NCBI RefSeq assembly: GCF_021654795.1
Contig: NZ_AP025344.1
Location: forward strand, 868,001-932,000
Reading direction: 5' to 3'
DNA: 64,000 nt
Origin: Paenibacillus dendritiformis
GTDB taxonomy: Bacteria; Bacillota; Bacilli; Paenibacillales; Paenibacillaceae
This document shows positions 27,743 to 36,440 of the stretch, piece by piece. The stretch's first letter is position 1. Every line of letters starts with the position of its first letter. The notes beneath the pieces were generated by a model. It did not search any database and was not told the DNA's origin. It was given only the letters and a program-made list of their open reading frames with translations. Made by a program: the position numbers and the translations under genes.

Positions 27743-28486
27743 ATGCGTCAAACTATAGATGTTAATAATTTGCACATATCGTATTACGGAAAAGAGGTCA
27801 TCAAGGATGTAAGCTTCTCGCTGCAGACCGGCAAGCTTATCGGCATCCTCGGGCCGAATGGGGCGGGCAAGTCGACATTGATGAAGGCCATGCTCAGTCT
27901 CATTCCCCGCGACGGAGGAGAGATTACGCTGGGTGGAGAGCCGCTTACCTCGATGCGTAAAAAAATCGCCTATGTGCCGCAGCGCTCCAATATCGATTGG
28001 GACTTTCCCATTATTGTGAAGGATACGGTGCTATTGGGGACATTCCCGACCCTCGGCCTGTTCCGGAGGCCCACCAAGCACGATAAAGAATGGGCGCTCG
28101 AATGCCTCCGCAAGGTCGGCATGGAGAAATTCAAAAACAACCAGATCGGCGAGTTGTCCGGCGGCCAGCAGCAGCGGGTGTTCCTGGCGCGCGCGCTTGC
28201 CCAGAAGGCGGAATACTTCTTCCTTGACGAGCCGTTTGTCGGAATTGATGTCGCCAGCGAGAACGTCATCATCGATATTTTGAAGACGCTGCGGGATGAA
28301 GGGAAGACGGTGTTCGTCGTGCACCACGATTTAAGCAAGGTGGAAAGCTATTTCGACAATCTGATTTTGATGAATAAGGAATTGATCGGCTGCGGGCCCG
28401 TCGATCGCGTCTTCCGCCCGGAATTGATGCAGGAAGCCTATCAGACGCCGTTTGGGATGATAGGAAAATTGGGGGTCGGAATGTGA
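27743..28486 (+). CDS. mntB: Manganese ABC transporter, ATP-binding protein
   Basis: 247 residues. Walker A is GPNGAGKST, the signature is LSGGQQQR and Walker B is YFFLDEPF, followed by the H-loop FVVHHDL. The KKIAYVPQRSNIDWDFPI stretch is typical of the Mn/Zn/Fe chelate branch (MntB, SitB, TroB). It powers import through the permease encoded next. GGGGGAGGG lies five bases before the ATG; the earlier in-frame start at 27707 has no such site. Stop and next start overlap. Confidence 0.93.
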   Translation: MRQTIDVNNLHISYYGKEVIKDVSFSLQTGKLIGILGPNGAGKSTLMKAMLSLIPRDGGEITLGGEPLTSMRKKIAYVPQRSNIDWDFPIIVKDTVLLGTFPTLGLFRRPTKHDKEWALECLRKVGMEKFKNNQIGELSGGQQQRVFLARALAQKAEYFFLDEPFVGIDVASENVIIDILKTLRDEGKTVFVVHHDLSKVESYFDNLILMNKELIGCGPVDRVFRPELMQEAYQTPFGMIGKLGVGM

Positions 28487-29346
28487 TGGAATTTATACAT
28501 GATTTAATGGCCTATGAGTTTTTGCAGCGAGCCTTTGTCACTTCGATTATTGTTGGCGTTATTTGCGGCGTTATCGGCTGCTTTATCGTATTGCGCGGGA
28601 TGGCGCTCATGGGAGACGCAATTTCGCACGCCGTGCTGCCGGGTGTGGCCATTTCCTATATGCTGGGGATCAATTACTTCTATGGGGCGGTCGTCTCGGG
28701 AATATTGACGGCGGTCGGGATCGGAGTCATTAATCAGAACAGCCGCGTCAAGAGCGATTCTTCCATTGGGCTGGTGTTCTCCGCCGCTTTTGCTCTCGGC
28801 ATCATTCTGATTACGAGCGCCAAGAGCGCTACCGACTTGACGCAAATTTTGTTCGGGAATGTCCTGTCGGTACGGGCATCGGATATGTGGCTGACGGTCG
28901 CCGTCGGAGGCATCGTGCTGCTGGCAGTCCTCCTCTTCTACAAGGAACTGCTGGTGTCGAGCTTCGATGAGACGATGGCCGCGGCCTATGGGCTGAAGAC
29001 GCGCCTTATCCACTATTCGATCATGGTTCTGCTGACGCTCGTCACGGTAGCGTCCCTGCAGACGGTAGGCGTCATTCTGGTTGTCTCAATGCTGATTACG
29101 CCGGCATCCACCGCGTACTTGCTCACGAACAGACTGTCCACGATGATTGGGCTCGCGATGTTCTTCGGCGCCCTGTCCTCGATGATCGGCTTGTATGTCA
29201 GCTTTCTCTACAATCTGCCGTCCGGCCCGGTTATTGCCTTGGCGACGACGTCCATCTTTTTGCTGGCGTTTCTGTTCTCTCCGAAGCAAGGAGTGATTCG
29301 GCGGATGCTGAAGATGAACAAGCGGAGAATGGCCGTCGGGAAGTAA
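28486..29346 (+). CDS. mntC: Manganese ABC transporter, permease
   Basis: 286 residues with eight to nine hydrophobic helices of the ABC-3 (TroCD/MntCD) family. Signature stretches are RGMALMGDAISHAVLPGVAISY near the N-terminus, the DLTQILFGNVLSV loop, and SFDETMAAAYGLKTRL, the ATPase-contacting helix. Only one permease gene is present, so it probably acts as a homodimer. The ATG at 28486 overlaps the previous stop by one base; a GTG three bases earlier is also possible. Confidence 0.93.
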   Translation: MEFIHDLMAYEFLQRAFVTSIIVGVICGVIGCFIVLRGMALMGDAISHAVLPGVAISYMLGINYFYGAVVSGILTAVGIGVINQNSRVKSDSSIGLVFSAAFALGIILITSAKSATDLTQILFGNVLSVRASDMWLTVAVGGIVLLAVLLFYKELLVSSFDETMAAAYGLKTRLIHYSIMVLLTLVTVASLQTVGVILVVSMLITPASTAYLLTNRLSTMIGLAMFFGALSSMIGLYVSFLYNLPSGPVIALATTSIFLLAFLFSPKQGVIRRMLKMNKRRMAVGK

Positions 29347-29392
29347 TAACCGGATTAGGATAAATCATGATATGAAAAAGGAGTCCAGGAAA

Positions 29393-30376
29393 ATGAAAAT
29401 GGTAAGAAAATTCATGTTATTGTCGGCGATGGCGGCACTGCTGGTGCTGGCTGCGTGCGGGCAAGCGAATTCGGACAAATCCGGGGCTGTTCCCGCCTCT
29501 TCCGATTCCGCTTCCGAGCCGGCCAAGGAAGGGCCGCTCAAGATCGTCACTTCCTTCACGATTCTCGAGGACTTCGCCCGGGAAATCGGCGGCGAAGATG
29601 TCGAGGTTCACAATCTGGTGCCAACAGGCACGGATCCGCATGAATATGAACCGCTGCCGGAGGATATTAAAAAAGCGACGGATGCGGATGTTCTTTTCTA
29701 TAACGGCTTGAATCTGGAGGGCGGCAAAAGCGGCTGGTTCTTCAAAATGATCGAGTCCGTCGGCCAGAAAGAGGAAAATGTGTTCAACCTGACGGAGCGC
29801 GTGGAACCGATGTATATCGGGGGCAAGGACGGCCATGAGGAAGAGATTAATCCTCACGCGTTCATCGACCCTGCCGTCGGCGTCAAGATGGCGGAGGATA
29901 TGCGGGATGCCCTGATGAAGAAGGACCCTGCGCGCAAAGAGAATTACCAGAAGCGGGCAGACGAATATATCAGCAAGCTCAAAGAGATTGATAAGGAATA
30001 TGAAGAAAAAATCAATTCCATCCCGGAAGAGAACCGGATCCTGGTAACGAGCGAACGCGCATTCCAATATATGACGACGCATTATGGACTGAAGGAAGCG
30101 TATATTTGGGAGATTGACACGGAAGAGAACGGTTCGCCAACCCAGATTAAATCGCTGGTTGAATTTATTAAGGAGCATAAAGTGCCGGTTCTCTTTATCG
30201 AATCCAATGTGGACCCGCGCCCAATGGAGACCGTCTCGAATGAAACCGGCGTACGCATCGCCGAGAAGCGGATCTACTCCGATGAAATCGGACAGCGGGG
30301 AGAAGAAGTGGATACGTATATCAAATATTTGGAATATAACCTTGAACTCATTCATAGCGAATTAAGCAAATCATAA
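29393..30376 (+). CDS. mntA: Manganese/zinc-binding lipoprotein (cluster A-I)
   Basis: 327 residues. A lipoprotein signal ends in LAAC near residue 20, followed by an Ala/Ser linker. The cluster A-I metal-binding fold shows TGTDPHEYEPLPED (metal His), NPHAFIDPAVG (second His), a long backbone helix, and FIESNVDPRPME near the C-terminus. A short HEEE loop replaces the long His-rich loop of zinc ZnuA proteins, which with the MntR box favours manganese. The ATG at 29393 has AAAGGAG nine bases upstream. The ATG at 29372 contains that ribosome site and is less likely. Confidence 0.92.
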   Translation: MKMVRKFMLLSAMAALLVLAACGQANSDKSGAVPASSDSASEPAKEGPLKIVTSFTILEDFAREIGGEDVEVHNLVPTGTDPHEYEPLPEDIKKATDADVLFYNGLNLEGGKSGWFFKMIESVGQKEENVFNLTERVEPMYIGGKDGHEEEINPHAFIDPAVGVKMAEDMRDALMKKDPARKENYQKRADEYISKLKEIDKEYEEKINSIPEENRILVTSERAFQYMTTHYGLKEAYIWEIDTEENGSPTQIKSLVEFIKEHKVPVLFIESNVDPRPMETVSNETGVRIAEKRIYSDEIGQRGEEVDTYIKYLEYNLELIHSELSKS

Positions 30377-30490
30377 TAGTAAAAACTTGGCTAGTGCGGT
30401 TTTGATTCCATCGGGAAGAAAGAACGCGCTGGAAGCATCAACTGCCGGTAGGCAACGAGCCTGATCGCGATTCAGAAAAGGGGGGAGGGC

Positions 30491-30901
30491 ATGCGAACCC
30501 CGGGGATGGAGGATCACCTCGAACAGATCTACCTGTTGACCAGAGCCAAAGGGTTCACAAGAGTGTCGGATATCGCGCAAGCACTGTCCATTCATGATTC
30601 GTCCGCTTCCAAGATGGCGCAGAAGCTGGGGAAATCGGGATATGTGCAGTACGAGAAATACGGGAGAATCTGCTTGACGGAAAAAGGGTTCCAGGTAGGG
30701 CGCCAACTATTCAACCGCCATCAATTGCTGGAAAAGTTTTTGCGCCAGATCGGCGTTGAGGAAGAACAGATCCACCAGGAAGTCGAGCAGATTGAGCATC
30801 ATTTCAGTTGGAGCACGATCGCCCGGATTCAAGAGCTTGTCCGTTTTTTTGAAGAAGAGCCGCTCGTGTTGAGGGAGTTCCATAAAAGACAAACGCTCTA
30901 G
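30491..30901 (+). CDS. mntR: Manganese-responsive transcriptional regulator MntR
   Basis: 136 residues of the DtxR/MntR family. The N-terminal winged helix is followed by a dimerisation helix, with no SH3-like third domain. All six metal ligands of Bacillus MntR are present at the same positions: Asp8, Glu11, His77, Glu99, Glu102 and His103. It should repress manganese uptake when Mn2+ is high, acting on the box at 27688. It follows the ABC genes after 114 bases; GGGGGAGGG precedes the ATG. Confidence 0.96.
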   Translation: MRTPGMEDHLEQIYLLTRAKGFTRVSDIAQALSIHDSSASKMAQKLGKSGYVQYEKYGRICLTEKGFQVGRQLFNRHQLLEKFLRQIGVEEEQIHQEVEQIEHHFSWSTIARIQELVRFFEEEPLVLREFHKRQTL

Positions 30902-30977
30902 CCTCTATACGGAGCTGTGGAGGGAGGCCTGGCTCCAGCAAGATATCGCGCCGCTTGCGGCACGACGCAGCCGGATT

Positions 30978-31541
30978 TCAGCATCCGCCGAAAGCGTCAA
31001 GCTGCTCTTCCTCCGCGATTGCCTGTATCTCTTCGGCTCCGATGCGGAGGTACATATAACCGTCCCGGGCCTGCTTCTGAAGCGCGCGATCCTGGACGAA
31101 GCGGGGGCTCGCCTCCCCGGCGTCTTCATCGTAGACGAGAAGAATGCCCTCGGTCTTCCGGAACAACAGATCGTCTCTGGCGACGAACTGCCATTTCCCG
31201 CTGTAAGGGCCATTGCTGACTGAGCCGTAATAATCGACCTGCTGCACAAGCTGATCGAAGTATGCTTTTTTCTCTTCATTCCATTGGTCCGCCTGCTGGC
31301 TGTAGGCCGTAATGATCGAGCATTTCAGATGCGGATATTGCGGCTTTAGCGCGAGCGCGGCTTCGCAGGCCCATAGGTCGACCCCGTATTGGCCCGGGGT
31401 GATGACCCATTCGAGCCCTTCCTCCAGCAGGGGGATCAACCGGGCTGCGATCGCTTTGCGAATGTAAGGGATTCCTTGATGCTTGTTATTGTAAATGCCG
31501 AGCTCATGGGCGCGGTAGCCGGTAACAAGTAAGTTTTTCAA
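30978..31541 (-). CDS. ypsA: YpsA-like SLOG-family protein
   Basis: 187 residues, related to Bacillus YpsA (DUF1273). The N-terminus LKNLLVTGYRAHELGI and the mid region ARLIPLLEEGLEWVITPGQYGVDLWACEAAL match the Rossmann-like SLOG fold, which binds nucleotide-derived ligands. YpsA has been linked to cell division in Firmicutes; its biochemical role is not settled. The TTG start is chosen because GGAGG lies eight bases upstream on the minus strand and because it gives the family N-terminus. The frame would extend upstream to 31637 without a ribosome site. Confidence 0.85.
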   Translation of the reverse strand: MKNLLVTGYRAHELGIYNNKHQGIPYIRKAIAARLIPLLEEGLEWVITPGQYGVDLWACEAALALKPQYPHLKCSIITAYSQQADQWNEEKKAYFDQLVQQVDYYGSVSNGPYSGKWQFVARDDLLFRKTEGILLVYDEDAGEASPRFVQDRALQKQARDGYMYLRIGAEEIQAIAEEEQLDAFGGC

Positions 31542-31857
31542 GTGATCTGCCTCCAAGTATGGAATCATCGTCAATCGTTCGTTCTCATCCACCATTATAC
31601 ATGAGCCGGCATCAATGTGCCGGAGGCGGGGCGGCATGCGCCGCCGCCCGCGCCAGCAGATGGCTTCCGAGTGAATCGGGAGTCATCTTTTTTTGTTCCT
31701 GTCCGCCGCTTGATTAGATACAAAAACTGAAAAACTTGGCCAAATGTGCCGATATCATTAGTAACCTTCAATGGATATTTATTCAAGTTTATCGAAGAAT
31801 GGGAAGTTGACGGGACGAGCATAAAAATCTGGCGACGATTCGAGGAGGAGTCAGGCG
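31542..31857. other. Gap between divergent genes, with two GC hairpins
   Basis: No gene seen. Two stable inverted repeats (CCGGCA/TGCCGG at about 31612-31630, and GGGCGGC/GCCGCCC at about 31629-31650) lie upstream of the minus-strand ypsA. The right end should contain the promoter of the spike/Rhs operon. A TTGGCC at about 31736 is a weak -35 candidate. Confidence 0.4.
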
Positions 31858-32514
31858 ATGACGCATCTGGATAAGAAGATTATTGAGATGGAGCAGGCGA
31901 AGAAAAGGCTGGAGCAGCAGAACAGCCGCAGTCAGGAGGGCCAGGAGGACGCGGAGCGCGAGGCGCAAGCCGAACGTCATGCGGCCCGTGAGGAGAGGGA
32001 AGCGCAGTGGCGGCGGGAGATTCGGGAAGGAATGCGGAGCGGCCGTATTGACATAGCGGGCACTTCCGTCGAATTCCAGCCGGCAAGCTTTTTTCAACCG
32101 GGTATTCGTTTCTTGTTCCCCGGGGAGTTTCTCGTCTGCGCGCTTGATACCGAGCAGCAGAAGGTGTACCGGAACGAAGCCCATGCCGTCAATATCCTCT
32201 TGCAGTACACGGATCACCCCGGGCAGCCCATCGATATGACAGCAATGAAGAGCGAGATGATTCGCAATATGAAGAGCATGGAGCTGAATACCGAATGGGT
32301 GGAGGATGGCGTGAAGGAGGTGAACGGACGGCCGGTTCACTACTGCGCGTTTTTGAACCCGGTGGCGCACGGGAAGGTGTTTAACTTTTTGTTTTTCGCG
32401 GATGCGGGGCGCAAGCGGCTTATCGGGAACATCAATTGCAATGGGAAGGACAGCAAGCTGTGGTCCTGCATTGCCCAGGAAATGATCGATTCGATGGAGG
32501 TGGCGCGCAGATGA
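31858..32514 (+). CDS. Eag/DcrB-like putative effector chaperone
   Basis: 218 residues. Residues 1-60 form a highly charged coiled coil (KKIIEMEQAKKRLEQQ onward). The rest matches the DcrB/DUF1795 pattern: FLFPGEFLVCALDTEQQKVYRN, AVNILLQYTDHPG, NGRPVHYCAFLNPV, FNFLFFADAGRKRLIGNINC and a final AQEMIDSMEV helix. In Gram-negative type VI systems, DUF1795 (Eag) proteins shield the transmembrane helices of Rhs effectors before loading. Here the gene opens an operon whose large VgrG-Rhs protein has just such a hydrophobic segment. GAGGAGG precedes the ATG; the stop overlaps the next start. The fold assignment is by eye and tentative. Confidence 0.6.
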   Translation: MTHLDKKIIEMEQAKKRLEQQNSRSQEGQEDAEREAQAERHAAREEREAQWRREIREGMRSGRIDIAGTSVEFQPASFFQPGIRFLFPGEFLVCALDTEQQKVYRNEAHAVNILLQYTDHPGQPIDMTAMKSEMIRNMKSMELNTEWVEDGVKEVNGRPVHYCAFLNPVAHGKVFNFLFFADAGRKRLIGNINCNGKDSKLWSCIAQEMIDSMEVARR

Positions 32515-34007
32515 GCGTATCGCAATTATCTTATCAAAATGTGAGAATTTCCCCATTTCCCCATATGCAGCTGTTGGAGATGTCTATCGTGCAAGAGGTG
32601 AACGAGCATGGGAAGCTCACGTTCACGGGCCGAATGCCGGAGGATCATAAGGACAATGATCTGTTCGCCATGAATGAGCAGACGCCGGTTCAAGTCGTGC
32701 AGATCACGGAGCAGGGCGAGGAGCGGGTCTTGTTCTCCGGTATTTTGTCAGAGATGCGGATCGAGAAGTCGCGGGACGTCTATTCCGTCTATGCGGAAGC
32801 GCTGACAAGCACGATCATGCTTGATATCCGCGTGAAGAACCGGTCGTTCCAGGACGCCGCGATGACCTACAATCAGCTCGTCCGCCATCTGGGCGGCGAT
32901 TACTCGAATTATGACGTGAACTATACGTCGGAACAAAATCCCTCCCTCGGCGCCTTGGTCGTGCAGTACAAGGAGACGGACTGGGCCTTCCTCAGACGAT
33001 TGGCCTCCCGTCTCGACACCGTGGTCGTGCCGGCCGAGAACTTCAAGGATATTAAATTCAGCTTCGGTCTCCCGGATACCGGGGCGGTCAAGAAGCTGTC
33101 TCCTTCCAGCTATGTCATTACCAAAAAGCTGGCCGACTATATGAACTACCACAAAAATGTCCGGCGCAATGCGATGGAGAGCGATTTTATTTTCTATGAG
33201 ATTACGACGGATCAATGGCTGCATCTGGGCGATGCCGTCGATTTCCAAGGGGCGCGGCTCTATGTCGGCAAGGCCGTGTCCATGATGGACCGGGGAAGCG
33301 TCAAGCACACGTACACGATTACGACCCGCAAAGGCTTGAACCGGCATTCGCCGTACAATGACGCGATCCGCGGCGCATCGATAGGCGGGACGGTGCTGGC
33401 CATCCAGCGGGACAAGGTGAAGGTGCGGCTTGATATCGACAAGGAGCAGGATGCCGGGAAGGCCTGCTGGTTCCCGTATTCGACCGTCTATGCCTCCGCG
33501 GACGGCAGCGGCTGGTACTGCATGCCCGAGGCGGGCGACAGCGTCCGGGTCACGTTCCCGAGCGATCGGGAGGAGGAAGCCTTCGCCATCAGCTCGGTCA
33601 ACTCGTATGCGGGCGAACCGGGAGGAGCCGGAATGCAGAACGGTCAGGGCGGCATGTCCGGCGTTGGAGCTGCGGGCGGGGGGACGCAGGATCGGATGTC
33701 CGATCCGAATGTCCGGTATTTCCGCAATTCTTCGGGCATGGAGGTTACGCTGGCCCCCGGACATGTGCTGATTTCCGCAAATAACGGTCAGGCTACGATT
33801 CGGCTCGCCCAGGACGGCTCGATTACGATTGCCGGGCAGAACGAGGTCTCGTTGACCTCGAGGGAGAACGTGACCATCCGGGCGGACAAGACGCTGATGA
33901 TGACCGCAAGCGAAGAGATTGCGATCGAGAGCCAAAAAGGCGGCAAGATCGTGCTCAACAGCGGGGGAGACGCGGAGTTGAAGGGGAACAAAGTACTTAC
34001 GAACTAG
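32511..34007 (+). CDS. VgrG-like spike protein (gp27/gp5 type)
   Basis: 498 residues. Residues about 1-320 follow the VgrG/phage late-control-D fold: RSFQDAAMTYNQLVRHLGGDY, then VVQYKETDWAFLRRLASRL (the Y-x-E-x-D-x-x-FLxRL signature). About 300-380 forms the OB-fold (GGTVLAIQRDKVKVRL, WFPYSTVYA). After a Gly/Met linker, the last 110 residues are a regular beta-helix with short repeats (ISANNGQATIRLAQDGSITI and following) ending in KLKG-type turns. Such trimers tip contractile tails. It overlaps the preceding gene (ATGA). A Gram-positive host makes the presence of this fold, without tail genes nearby, unusual. Confidence 0.85.
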   Translation: MSVSQLSYQNVRISPFPHMQLLEMSIVQEVNEHGKLTFTGRMPEDHKDNDLFAMNEQTPVQVVQITEQGEERVLFSGILSEMRIEKSRDVYSVYAEALTSTIMLDIRVKNRSFQDAAMTYNQLVRHLGGDYSNYDVNYTSEQNPSLGALVVQYKETDWAFLRRLASRLDTVVVPAENFKDIKFSFGLPDTGAVKKLSPSSYVITKKLADYMNYHKNVRRNAMESDFIFYEITTDQWLHLGDAVDFQGARLYVGKAVSMMDRGSVKHTYTITTRKGLNRHSPYNDAIRGASIGGTVLAIQRDKVKVRLDIDKEQDAGKACWFPYSTVYASADGSGWYCMPEAGDSVRVTFPSDREEEAFAISSVNSYAGEPGGAGMQNGQGGMSGVGAAGGGTQDRMSDPNVRYFRNSSGMEVTLAPGHVLISANNGQATIRLAQDGSITIAGQNEVSLTSRENVTIRADKTLMMTASEEIAIESQKGGKIVLNSGGDAELKGNKVLTN

Positions 34008-34048
34008 TGTGGCACTAAGGGCGCTCCGCGCAGAAAGGGAGATTCGCC

Positions 34049-35194
34049 GTGACAAGGGATGAGGCGCTGCGGCATTGGATGGATACGGCCGTTGCCGCGA
34101 AGCGGTGGGAGCAAATGCATGCGCTCCATCAGAGCGTGATGAGGGACAGAGACAGGCTGGTGGCGGAATTCATCGCGTCGTTCAAGCAGCTATGCCGTCA
34201 CATTCGGCGCATGCAGGACGAGAAGCGCAAGGGGAAAATCAAATACATTCATTACTCGGCGCTGCGGAGCCGCCTCTTGAGCGGCGATCACCGCTGCCGG
34301 ATTGATGCGTATGACAGGCAGTGGTATGCGGATGCCGTGGACTGTTCCGCCGAATATGATGCAGGTTGGGCGTTCGGCCGCCTGGACGAGTTCACGCGCG
34401 CGATTGCGGAGCAGGGCAAAAGGTACGTCGGCAAGGTGCTGCCGGCCGATGTGGAGGCGGTCATGCGGGGCGAGGCCGTCTGGTATACGGCCTGCCTCGT
34501 CAAGCTGGCCCGCCATGCGGTAAGAGAGGCGGTTCGCAGCGATGAGTTCGCCGCCATCGACAAGGAAGACGAGCTGTACATCATGGTCGGCGAGTACAAG
34601 GACCGGAGCGAGCTGGTCTATCGCCATGATGCCCGGGAGAAGGGGGGCCGCGAGCTGCGGGAGATGCTCTCCGCGGGCCAGCGGAGCGAATATGTCTATG
34701 AGGTATTCAATGGAGCGGATCTGAGCGGCATGTACTTTTCCTTGCTCAACTTCAGCTACGCGGATCTGTCCCATTGCACGTTGGCCGGCAATGCCATCTG
34801 GGGCTGCGCGTTCATCGGCGCAGACTTCCGCGGGGCCAATCTGGAAGGAGCAGATATGAACCGCAGCATTGTGCATGGGGCGAGCTTCAAGGAGGCGAAC
34901 CTGCGGAACGCGAGTCTGGAGCATATTCAGGGAGGACTGTCCTTCCCGGCGCCGGATGAGCTTCATATTCCGCCTTTCATGGAGACGAGCTTCCAGGACG
35001 CCAACCTGGAGCATGCGAGCTTCCGCGGGGCCGATCTGCGGGGCGCGGATTTCCGGGGCGCGGCTTTAAGGGAGGCATGCTTCACCGATGCGGAGCTGGA
35101 AGGCGCAATATTTGCGGCCGAGGATGTGGGGCATCTCGGTTTGAGCGAGCGGCAGATCGCGGGCATCGTGATTGCGGAAGGGTGCCGGGCCTGA
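34049..35194 (+). CDS. Pentapeptide-repeat protein of the spike operon
   Basis: 381 residues. The first 215 are helical and charged, with no family recognised. About 225-360 is a right-handed pentapeptide-repeat helix with the A(D/N)LxX pattern (GADLSGMYFSLLNFSYADLS, ANLEGADMNRS, ANLRNASLEH, ADLRGADFRGA) broken by an insert near 300. GTG start after AAAGGGA. Pentapeptide proteins occur next to VgrG, DUF2169 and PAAR genes in Gram-negative T6SS clusters, where they act as adaptors or spike extensions. A similar role is inferred here. It lies 41 bases after the spike gene. Confidence 0.8.
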   Translation: MTRDEALRHWMDTAVAAKRWEQMHALHQSVMRDRDRLVAEFIASFKQLCRHIRRMQDEKRKGKIKYIHYSALRSRLLSGDHRCRIDAYDRQWYADAVDCSAEYDAGWAFGRLDEFTRAIAEQGKRYVGKVLPADVEAVMRGEAVWYTACLVKLARHAVREAVRSDEFAAIDKEDELYIMVGEYKDRSELVYRHDAREKGGRELREMLSAGQRSEYVYEVFNGADLSGMYFSLLNFSYADLSHCTLAGNAIWGCAFIGADFRGANLEGADMNRSIVHGASFKEANLRNASLEHIQGGLSFPAPDELHIPPFMETSFQDANLEHASFRGADLRGADFRGAALREACFTDAELEGAIFAAEDVGHLGLSERQIAGIVIAEGCRA

Positions 35195-35262
35195 TGCGCC
35201 GCGATTCGGCGGGGGCATACGAGTGATCAGGAGTGATCAATGGATAGGGAGCGGGAGGTCAT

Positions 35263-35853
35263 ATGGACTATTTCATCATTGCGCAGGATGAGAGCGCGGA
35301 TCAGCAATTCCGCTTCGCCGGCTTGAAGTCGACGAATAAAATCATCGAGGTGACGCCGGATCAGGCGGACGATATTCAGGACATTACCATCGTATTCGTC
35401 GAGGGCCAGGCCGACAGCGTCTACCCCGATTATATCGGCAAGCCGGTCGTGCTGGTGGCGGATGAGGTCAAAAAAGTGCTGGAGCTGCATGATCCGAAGC
35501 TGGTGTTCAAATGCGCCATCCTGTCAGACCCGAAGCACAGCATGCAGAAGGTATATTGGCTCCTGCTGCTGCCGAGGGTCGATTGCTTGTCGGAGCGGAC
35601 GGAGTTCCAGAAGACGGGTGCGGTCAAGCGCATCGTCATCGATCAGGCGAGGGCTGCCGGACATGCCATTTTCCGGGCTCAAGGCTTGCTGGAGAAGCAT
35701 GTCTTTATCCCTCTCGATGTGGCCGAGAGCCTGCTGCGAAGGGAACTGCTGGGGATTCGGCTGGAGAAGGTGGAGCATGATCGCGGAGATTCGGACGTAT
35801 CCCAACCGGGTGCATTCCAACCGGGCGCATTCACAGAAGGATCGGTGCGCTAG
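35263..35853 (+). CDS. DUF1629 (Imm11)-like protein
   Basis: 196 residues. The YFIIAQDE start, the PVVLVADEVKKVLELHDPKLVFKCAIL centre and the HVFIPLDVAESLLRRELLGIRLEKVE end match the DUF1629 pattern (short N-terminal strands, then 'Se.l.e.l...g..f'). DUF1629 contains Imm11 immunity proteins and T6SS-associated accessory proteins. It lies inside the spike operon and before the PAAR-like gene, so an accessory or loading role is as likely as immunity. GGGAGGTC precedes the ATG. The C-terminus carries a small tandem repeat (QPGAFQPGAF). Confidence 0.55.
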   Translation: MDYFIIAQDESADQQFRFAGLKSTNKIIEVTPDQADDIQDITIVFVEGQADSVYPDYIGKPVVLVADEVKKVLELHDPKLVFKCAILSDPKHSMQKVYWLLLLPRVDCLSERTEFQKTGAVKRIVIDQARAAGHAIFRAQGLLEKHVFIPLDVAESLLRRELLGIRLEKVEHDRGDSDVSQPGAFQPGAFTEGSVR

Positions 35854-35903
35854 TGGAAGATAACCGGATCGTTCAATAGATGGAAAGGTAAGGAGGAATA
35901 GAC

Positions 35904-36413
35904 ATGCATGAAATGATAGCGGACGGCGGAGGCGGCGAGGGTCAAGCCGAGCCGAAATATGTGGTGCACGGCGCCTTCTGCGCCTGCAGCCAGGGAACGC
36001 GCCCCGCTCGGCTTATTATCCCGGCGAGCCACGGGGATTACATCCATGATCAGCCGCAATTGAATGTGGAGGACCAGGTGCCGATGGTCAATATACGGCC
36101 GTTCGGACTCTGTCAGAGCACGCAGAATCCGGCGGTACAGGCCGTCATCGACGCCCTGCCGCCGATGCCGAAGCAGGAGGAGGCCGGCTGGTTCGCGAGC
36201 TTGTTCATCAAAAAGGAGGCTCCGCCCCCGGAAGAGGTTCCGGCGCCCGTATGCGTAGCGATGTGCGTGCCGAAAGTGACGCCGGGGATGCTCTGGCAAT
36301 CGGGCAAGGAGAATGTATTGGTCGGGGGTGCGCCCGCGTTGCTGAGCAACGGATGGGTGACTTGCGCATACGGGGGCCTCATCACGATCGTGCATGACGG
36401 GCAACGGGAATAG
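35904..36413 (+). CDS. DUF4280 (PAAR-like) spike-tip protein
   Basis: 169 residues with the DUF4280 hallmarks: VVHGAFCACSQGT, ARLIIPASHGDYIHDQPQLN, the VNIRPFGLCQSTQNP strand, CVPKVTPGMLW and the final LLSNGWVTCAYGGLITIVHDGQ. Cys and His are placed as in PAAR-like metal-binding cones. A Pro/Glu-rich loop of about 25 residues interrupts the middle. In contractile systems such proteins sharpen the VgrG tip and recruit effectors. Here it lies just before the VgrG-Rhs effector gene. AAGGAGGAA precedes the ATG. Confidence 0.88.
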   Translation: MHEMIADGGGGEGQAEPKYVVHGAFCACSQGTRPARLIIPASHGDYIHDQPQLNVEDQVPMVNIRPFGLCQSTQNPAVQAVIDALPPMPKQEEAGWFASLFIKKEAPPPEEVPAPVCVAMCVPKVTPGMLWQSGKENVLVGGAPALLSNGWVTCAYGGLITIVHDGQRE

Positions 36414-36440
36414 CAGCCTCGGGAGAAGGGATGGAAGAGG